This document shows, in pieces, positions 59,486 to 64,000 of a DNA stretch of 64,000 nucleotides. Numbering within the stretch: position 1 is the stretch's first letter; each line of letters starts with the position of its first letter. Source of the DNA: Guptibacillus hwajinpoensis (lineage in GTDB: Bacteria; Bacillota; Bacilli; Bacillales; Bacillaceae_O). Under the pieces are notes generated by a model. The model saw only the letters and a program-made list of their open reading frames with translations, did not search any database and was not told the origin of the DNA. Location of the stretch: assembly GCA_016841765.1 (NCBI GenBank), contig JAENYN010000017.1:1-64000 (forward strand). The letters run 5' to 3'. A program made the translations under genes and the position numbers.

Positions 59486-60817
59486 ATGCAGAAAAAAGAC
59501 ACACTGTTCATTGGGTTTATGTTATTCGCACTTTTTTTCGGAGCAGGGAATTTGATTTATCCTCCTTTTTTAGGATATGAGGCTGGAACTTCCTTTTGGA
59601 AGGCAATCGGCGGCTTTGTCATTACGGGTGTCGGCCTGCCGATCCTGGCGGTTGCAGCGATTGCATTGGTGAAAGGCGGGGCAAATGCGCTCGGCAGCCG
59701 GGTCAGCCCGGTGTTCGGCCTTGTGTTCACAACGGTGGTATATCTGGCGATCGGCCCGTTTTTCGGCATTCCGCGCGGCGCCAACGTCGCCTACGAAATG
59801 GCGGTCAAGCCTTTCACAGAAACCGGCGGCTTCAGTTCTTCACTGGCGCTGTTCCTGTTTACCGTCGTGTTCTTCCTGCTTGCCTATTGGGTCAGCTTAA
59901 ACCCGTCCAGACTCGTCGACCGGATCGGCCAACTGCTGACGCCAGTTTTGCTGATTGCGATTGCAACGCTTGCCATTGTCAGCTTCATCAAGCTGGATGC
60001 ACCTCTTCAGCCCGCTTCGGAAAAATATCAATCAGCCCCGTTTTTCACCGGGCTTATTGAAGGATACTTGACGATGGACACGATTGCCGCATTTGCCTTT
60101 GCCATTCTGGTTGTGACAGCTGTAACCGACAAAGGCATCACCAATCACCGTATACTAATTGGGCATACGGTAAAAGCCGGCCTTGTTGCCGGAGCCGGCC
60201 TGGCCATTGTTTATGTTTCAATCGGTTGGCTCGGTGCAAAAATGGCTTCACTGGGTTCATACACGAATGGAAGCGAAATTTTATCAGCTGGAGCCGGCCT
60301 TCTGTTCGGCTCATTCGGCAGCTTGCTCCTTGGTGCCATCGTCGCGCTGGCCTGTTTCACAACTGTTGTCGGCCTGACAACCGCGTCAGCTCAATATTTT
60401 TCAAAGCAGTTTCCAAAACTGAGCTATAAACATATAGTCACCCTTGTCTCGATTGCCAGTTTCCTGATCGCCAATCTGGGGCTTAACCAGATTATCGCGT
60501 TTTCCGTCCCTGTGTTGGTAGCCGTTTATCCGCTGGCAATTGTGCTGGTGCTGCTTGCATATCTTCATCCCTGGTTCGGCGGCAGCCGTTATGTCTATTC
60601 CGGCGCAATGCTTGCGACCGGCCTTGTCAGTCTGTATGACGGCTTGAAAATGCTCGGCCTCGAATCCGGCTACGTGACCCAATTATTCGGTTCACTGCCG
60701 CTTGCATCCCTGAGCCTGGGCTGGGTCCTGCCTGCCGTTGCAGGAGGAATAGCAGGCTTCCTGCTCAGCTTTCTGAAAAAGGATGCGGCATCCGAAGCGG
60801 TCAATTCACGGATTTGA
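59486..60817 (+). CDS. brnQ: Branched-chain amino acid:cation symporter BrnQ
   Basis: The 443-residue protein is an LIVCS-type carrier with about 12 membrane spans. Characteristic blocks are FALFFGAGNLIYPPFLGYEAG near the start, GPFFGIPRGANVAYE, TMDTIAAFAFAILVV and CFTTVVGLTTASAQYFSK. It imports isoleucine, leucine and valine with Na+ or H+. An isoleucine-specific T-box lies directly upstream, so it is induced when charged tRNA-Ile is low. AGGGGAATG precedes the ATG. A strong terminator follows. (First block written here is 21 residues in the protein; key residues GAGNLIYPP.). Confidence 0.92.
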   Translation: MQKKDTLFIGFMLFALFFGAGNLIYPPFLGYEAGTSFWKAIGGFVITGVGLPILAVAAIALVKGGANALGSRVSPVFGLVFTTVVYLAIGPFFGIPRGANVAYEMAVKPFTETGGFSSSLALFLFTVVFFLLAYWVSLNPSRLVDRIGQLLTPVLLIAIATLAIVSFIKLDAPLQPASEKYQSAPFFTGLIEGYLTMDTIAAFAFAILVVTAVTDKGITNHRILIGHTVKAGLVAGAGLAIVYVSIGWLGAKMASLGSYTNGSEILSAGAGLLFGSFGSLLLGAIVALACFTTVVGLTTASAQYFSKQFPKLSYKHIVTLVSIASFLIANLGLNQIIAFSVPVLVAVYPLAIVLVLLAYLHPWFGGSRYVYSGAMLATGLVSLYDGLKMLGLESGYVTQLFGSLPLASLSLGWVLPAVAGGIAGFLLSFLKKDAASEAVNSRI

Positions 60818-60861
60818 CGAATTGAAGAAGACTCCATTCAAACAGGTTTTAGAGCAAAGTA

Positions 60862-60905
60862 AAAAAGGCGCGCCAAACTGATTGCAGTTTGGCGCGCCTT
60901 TTTCT
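60862..60905 (+). terminator. Terminator of brnQ
   Basis: AAAAAGGCGCGCCAAACTG pairs perfectly with CAGTTTGGCGCGCCTTTTT (60862-60903). Confidence 0.9.
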
Positions 60906-60925
60906 GCTTTTAATTGATTCGTGTC

Positions 60926-61055
60926 AAATTGGTTTCCCATTTTTCTTTTATACATATCGCTTCCTGGAAACCATGCCTATTGATGCAAACCCAACGGCTT
61001 GTCCTTAAGAAGGTCAAGCTGCCCCGAACGGCAGCTGAAGCATATAGCCCCTCCT
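60926..61055 (-). other. Compact leader-like segment with mini-ORFs
   Basis: On the minus strand AGGAGGGG (61048-61055) is followed after four bases by a nine-codon frame, MLQLPFGAA (61014-61043), which holds a hairpin AGCTGCC/GGCAGCT (61017-61036). Further down, AGGAAGCG lies before a second ATG (about 60949), with an outer stem GGTTTCC/GGAAACC (60930-60971). The density of signals is unlike the neighbouring spacer. It could be a small RNA, a leader or dual-coding remnant; I cannot name it. Confidence 0.35.
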
Positions 61056-61072
61056 GATCAACGGGTAAAAAC

Positions 61073-61246
61073 TTATAACGGGTTTAATGGTGTATCGTGG
61101 GTTTCTGCTTCGTTCACTTTCGGCGTTTTGTCATACATGAAAGAGTAATTTAAAGGTTGCTTTTTTGCCTGATTGCCGGTTTTCTTGAATTCTTTTTGAA
61201 GGAAACGTTCTATTTTCTTTCTTCTTCGACCAGCTTTTCTAGCCAT
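61073..61246 (-). CDS. Small basic protein (57 residues)
   Basis: The frame starts MARKAGRRRKKIERFLQKEF and ends with a polar tail. AAAGGAGAG is about ten bases before the ATG at 61246. The lysine/arginine-rich amphipathic N-terminus suggests nucleic-acid or ribosome binding, but the family is not recognised. It is isolated; downstream lies the mini-ORF segment 60926-61055. Confidence 0.55.
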   Translation of the reverse strand: MARKAGRRRKKIERFLQKEFKKTGNQAKKQPLNYSFMYDKTPKVNEAETHDTPLNPL

Positions 61247-61743
61247 ACGTAACACTCTCCTTTAAATTAACTTCCAGCGGCATCATAACGATCACACCAG
61301 AAATCTTTGTCTTCCGCACGAGATACGTTTGTTTTCGCACGGAATCCCAAACAAGGCTTGCTGCATCGTCAACATTCTGTGCAGAAGGGCTGTCTCTCTG
61401 AAACACCGAGTGCGGGGAAGCGCAGAAACACAAATGCTAACATGCACATCCCTCTAACAGTTGCAGTATGAAATTGTACTTTTACTATAAAAAATGGTAT
61501 CGAACCATTCAACAGCAATATTTGGATAATATCACTGATTATTAAGTTTCATATTCAATTAAGATGGAAAAAAGACGGTAAATCTATTAATTTCTTATTT
61601 TTCGGGCATTTTGCAAAGTCTATATGGTTAGCGTTAAGATCACGCTCTTGATGGATTCCGGGCAGTCCCATTCGCCAAGCGGGGATGCCGTGTCCCCGGG
61701 AATCCCCGCTTCCAACAGGCCGTTCGTGCTGTTAAGCGAGGGG
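61247..61743. other. Gene-free region downstream of the DinG-like gene
   Basis: About 500 bases with a terminator-like stem AAGCGGGGAT/ATCCCCGCTT (61677-61714) after the helicase gene. A 64-codon minus-strand frame at 61239-61433 has a poor start and is not called. Confidence 0.5.
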
Positions 61744-64000
61744 TCAATTGATCACAGTGAAATGGCGCCACTCTTCCGGCAGCAGACTCTGATATTTCCG
61801 CTGCAAAAACCGGTCATCGATCAGGACGATCACACCGTGGTCATTTTCATCCCTGATCAGGCGCCCGCCGGCCTGAAGCACTTTATTCATGCCCGGATAT
61901 ACATAGGCATAATCGAAACCGTTTTTGCCTGTTTTATTGAAGTGCTCTTTTATAATATTGCGCTCATGTCCGATTTGCGGGAGGCCGACACCGACGACGA
62001 TGACTCCGTTTAAGCGGTCACCTTTCAAATCAACCCCTTCGGAGAAGATGCCGCCGAGCACGGCGAAACCGATCAGAGTTGATTCAGCATCCGCCTTGAA
62101 TGATGCCAGAAACTGTTCCCGCTCTTCCTCCGACATTCCGCCGGACTGAATAATCGTATCGGCAGCAGGTTCTTTCTCCATAAATTCTTCATAGACCATA
62201 TTCATATAGCGATAGGAAGGGAAAAAGACAAGATAGTTGCCGGGCCGCTCCTGAATCAGCTGGTGCACGGTTTCGGCAATCTGCCCGCTCGTCCTCTCCC
62301 GGTCCCGGTATCTTGTTGAAAGCGGCTGGATATAGATATCGGCATTTTCCCGTACAAACGGCGAAGGAAGCGAAATGGCGTAATCTTCCTCCCTGTTCCC
62401 GCCGAGCATGTCCTGGTAATATGCAAGCGGGGAAAAGGTCGCGGAAAAGTAAATCCTCGACCGGAACCGTTTCCCGCCTTCCCTAAGCAGATGGGAAGGG
62501 TCCAGGCACAGCAATTTATATTTGACTTCACTTTTAAATGTTTCCGCATACGTGACGAAGCGTTCGTCGTAGAACTGGGCAATCCGGTTGAATGCCAGTG
62601 CGGCAAAATACGCATCAAGCAGTATCTCACCGTCATCCCCGTCCCCGCCGGCCGCCAGTTCCTGTTCAGCGGCAGCGGTAAACTGTTCAAGCAATCCGAT
62701 CAGCTCTTCATCCAGCTCCTCGGCAGTCATCCTGTCTTCCGTTTCAGCACACTGTTTTTTCACGTTGAGCAAATGATTGTTCACATTCTGGGCAGTCCGG
62801 TAGACGGCTTCATTTTTCCCTTTGAACGCCCGCCGGACATTCAGGAAATCTGATTTCAACAGTTCAGCTGAGAACATGCTTCGGGCCCGGTCGATCAGGT
62901 TATGAGCCTCATCGATCAGGAGCACCGTATGCTTCTTTTGTTCCTCCAAAAAGCGCTTCAGCGACACGCGCGGATCGAAGACATAATTGTAGTCGCAAAT
63001 AACAGCATCCGCTGAATACGCAAGCTCAAGCTGGTATTCAAACGGGCACACCCTGTGTTTGCGTGCATAGCGCTCTATAGCCGGGCGGTTGAGGGCCTGT
63101 TCATGTTCGAGGATATCGAGGACGGCCGCATTCACCCTGTCGTAATGCCCGTCGGCAAACTCACAGTGCTCCTTATTGCATATCGTCTCATCTTTGAAAC
63201 AAATTTTATCCTTCGCCGTAACTGTAACTGCATGAAGGTTGAGCCCCTGCTGCTGCCTCATAAGTGTCAGCGCATCCTCGGCCGCTTCCCTCGTAATCGT
63301 TTTGGCAGTTAAATAAAACAGCCGGTTAACAAGGCCTTCCCCCATCGCCTTAATCGATGGGAACAATGCCGAAATCGTTTTACCGATGCCGGTGGGCGCT
63401 TTAGCAAAGACATCTTTCTTTTCGCTTATCCCTTTGTAAACCGTCCCGGCAAACTGGCGCTGGCCTTCGCGGTACCGTTCAAACGGGAACTCAAGTCCGG
63501 CAATGCTGCGGTTCCGTCCTGAGCGATGCTCTGCCATCAACCTGGCGTAAGGAACATAGCCTTCAATCACTTCCTGCAGGAATGTTTCCAATTCCGATAT
63601 CGAAAAATCGTCTCTGAATTTCTTCAATTCACCCGTTTCAGACGACACATAAGTGAGCTGTACCGGCATCCGGTCAAGGCCATGGTCCCTGGCATAGATA
63701 TAGGCGTAACACTTCGCCTGCGCCCAGTGGACAGGATAGGTTCCGGCGGTTATGTCTTCAAGAGGGTGCGATGTCGACTTGATTTCATCAATTATAATCG
63801 ATCCCTCTTCATCAAGAATGCCGTCAGCCCTCCCTTCGATTTTAAAAAGAAGGCCCTCCCGTTCAACTTCCGTTTTAAGGGACACCTCTTTGCGGTCATG
63901 TTCACTATATGTTTTTTGAATATCCAGGTGGGCCTTTGTCCCTTCGTGAAGAGCTGTATTCGTCCGAAAGCCGGTCTCAATGCTTCCGCTCCTGTACACA
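61744..64000 (-). CDS. DinG/Rad3-type ATP-dependent DNA helicase (partial, 5-prime end missing)
   Basis: At least 752 residues, continuing past the right edge. The visible N-terminus has a PD-(D/E)xK-like pattern (GRADGI, then IIIDEIKS), then helicase motif I KAPTGIGKT, four cysteines of an iron-sulphur cluster (ICFKDETICNKEHCEF and VCPFEY), DEAH in LLIDEAHNL, SATFSPL, and the C-terminal GIFSEGVDLKGDRL and GRLIRDENDHGVI motifs VI. It is an XPD-like 5-prime to 3-prime helicase of the YoaA/DinG group, with a nuclease-like N-terminal domain as in CasDinG-independent bacterial forms; role in DNA repair is inferred. Stop is TGA at 61744. Confidence 0.87.
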   Translation of the reverse strand, partial: VYRSGSIETGFRTNTALHEGTKAHLDIQKTYSEHDRKEVSLKTEVEREGLLFKIEGRADGILDEEGSIIIDEIKSTSHPLEDITAGTYPVHWAQAKCYAYIYARDHGLDRMPVQLTYVSSETGELKKFRDDFSISELETFLQEVIEGYVPYARLMAEHRSGRNRSIAGLEFPFERYREGQRQFAGTVYKGISEKKDVFAKAPTGIGKTISALFPSIKAMGEGLVNRLFYLTAKTITREAAEDALTLMRQQQGLNLHAVTVTAKDKICFKDETICNKEHCEFADGHYDRVNAAVLDILEHEQALNRPAIERYARKHRVCPFEYQLELAYSADAVICDYNYVFDPRVSLKRFLEEQKKHTVLLIDEAHNLIDRARSMFSAELLKSDFLNVRRAFKGKNEAVYRTAQNVNNHLLNVKKQCAETEDRMTAEELDEELIGLLEQFTAAAEQELAAGGDGDDGEILLDAYFAALAFNRIAQFYDERFVTYAETFKSEVKYKLLCLDPSHLLREGGKRFRSRIYFSATFSPLAYYQDMLGGNREEDYAISLPSPFVRENADIYIQPLSTRYRDRERTSGQIAETVHQLIQERPGNYLVFFPSYRYMNMVYEEFMEKEPAADTIIQSGGMSEEEREQFLASFKADAESTLIGFAVLGGIFSEGVDLKGDRLNGVIVVGVGLPQIGHERNIIKEHFNKTGKNGFDYAYVYPGMNKVLQAGGRLIRDENDHGVIVLIDDRFLQRKYQSLLPEEWRHFTVIN

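Noticed and set aside
61239-61433. 64-codon minus-strand frame
   Set aside because: Start codon not preceded by a usable binding site; overlaps the start of the better supported 57-residue gene; composition not protein-like.
1-64000. Mobile genetic element or genomic island
   Set aside because: No integrase, transposase, tRNA or direct-repeat boundaries were found; gene content and codon use look chromosomal throughout.

Overview
The window looks like a chromosomal segment of a spore-forming, Gram-positive, probably halotolerant member of the Bacillaceae. The support is a CotY/CotZ-type spore coat protein behind a sigma-K-type promoter, MreBH, lipoteichoic acid synthase, LysM-NlpC/P60 and CAP-domain wall proteins, a YtrA-type GntR/ABC operon, a T-box leader, AGGAGG ribosome binding sites with many GTG and TTG starts, and an ectoine hydroxylase (EctD), which points to salt adaptation. 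I see no rRNA, tRNA, transposase, prophage or CRISPR array.

Layout. 1-9.9 kb: a PAS-STAS signalling protein, a VLRF1-like protein, acylphosphatase, a TetR-controlled ABC-2 exporter operon with two operators, a lipoprotein, a secreted alkaline phosphatase with a PhoP-box-like array, a wall endopeptidase with a WalR-box match, and a DnaJ-homologue (DUF1992) protein. 10-20 kb: a D-Ala-D-Ala carboxypeptidase, a tiny DUF2639 protein, RraA next to a GntR remnant, a diguanylate cyclase, MreBH, a ferritin-like protein, a 5-formyl-THF cyclo-ligase-like gene with a zinc-ribbon micro-protein and a DUF488 gene, a CAP protein and an acetyltransferase. 20-32 kb: an ABC-F ATPase behind a leader peptide and transcription attenuator, a DEAD-box helicase (YfmL type), YwbE, a membrane-anchored subtilase, Ogt, ProC and a YtrA-like GntR/ABC operon. 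32-48 kb: M28 peptidase, AraC-GyrI regulator, EctD, an rRNA methyltransferase, YfmJ-like reductase, a two-domain acetyltransferase, a Rieske oxidoreductase (YhfW type), LtaS, TopB, a YbaK-type deacylase and a YitT protein. 48-64 kb: envelope proteins, the coat protein, a CorC/HlyC-type transporter, a fatty acid desaturase, an SDR/QueA-like/VOC operon, a ketopantoate reductase, BrnQ under an isoleucine-type T-box, and a DinG/Rad3-type helicase cut by the right edge.

The protein genes are mostly ordinary Bacillaceae housekeeping and envelope genes. The unusual material lies between them: two arrays of a degenerate GGCGTGAAA motif on a 21-bp period, three loci of an A-rich repeat with a period of about 180 bp, a hairpin element with compensatory changes, MITE-like GC-rich elements, perfect palindromes after genes, and an antibiotic-type attenuator in front of the ABC-F gene. 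Many regulatory sites (TetR, YtrA, PhoP, WalR, sigma-K, T-box) can be read directly. All functional statements are from motif reading; no database search was run.
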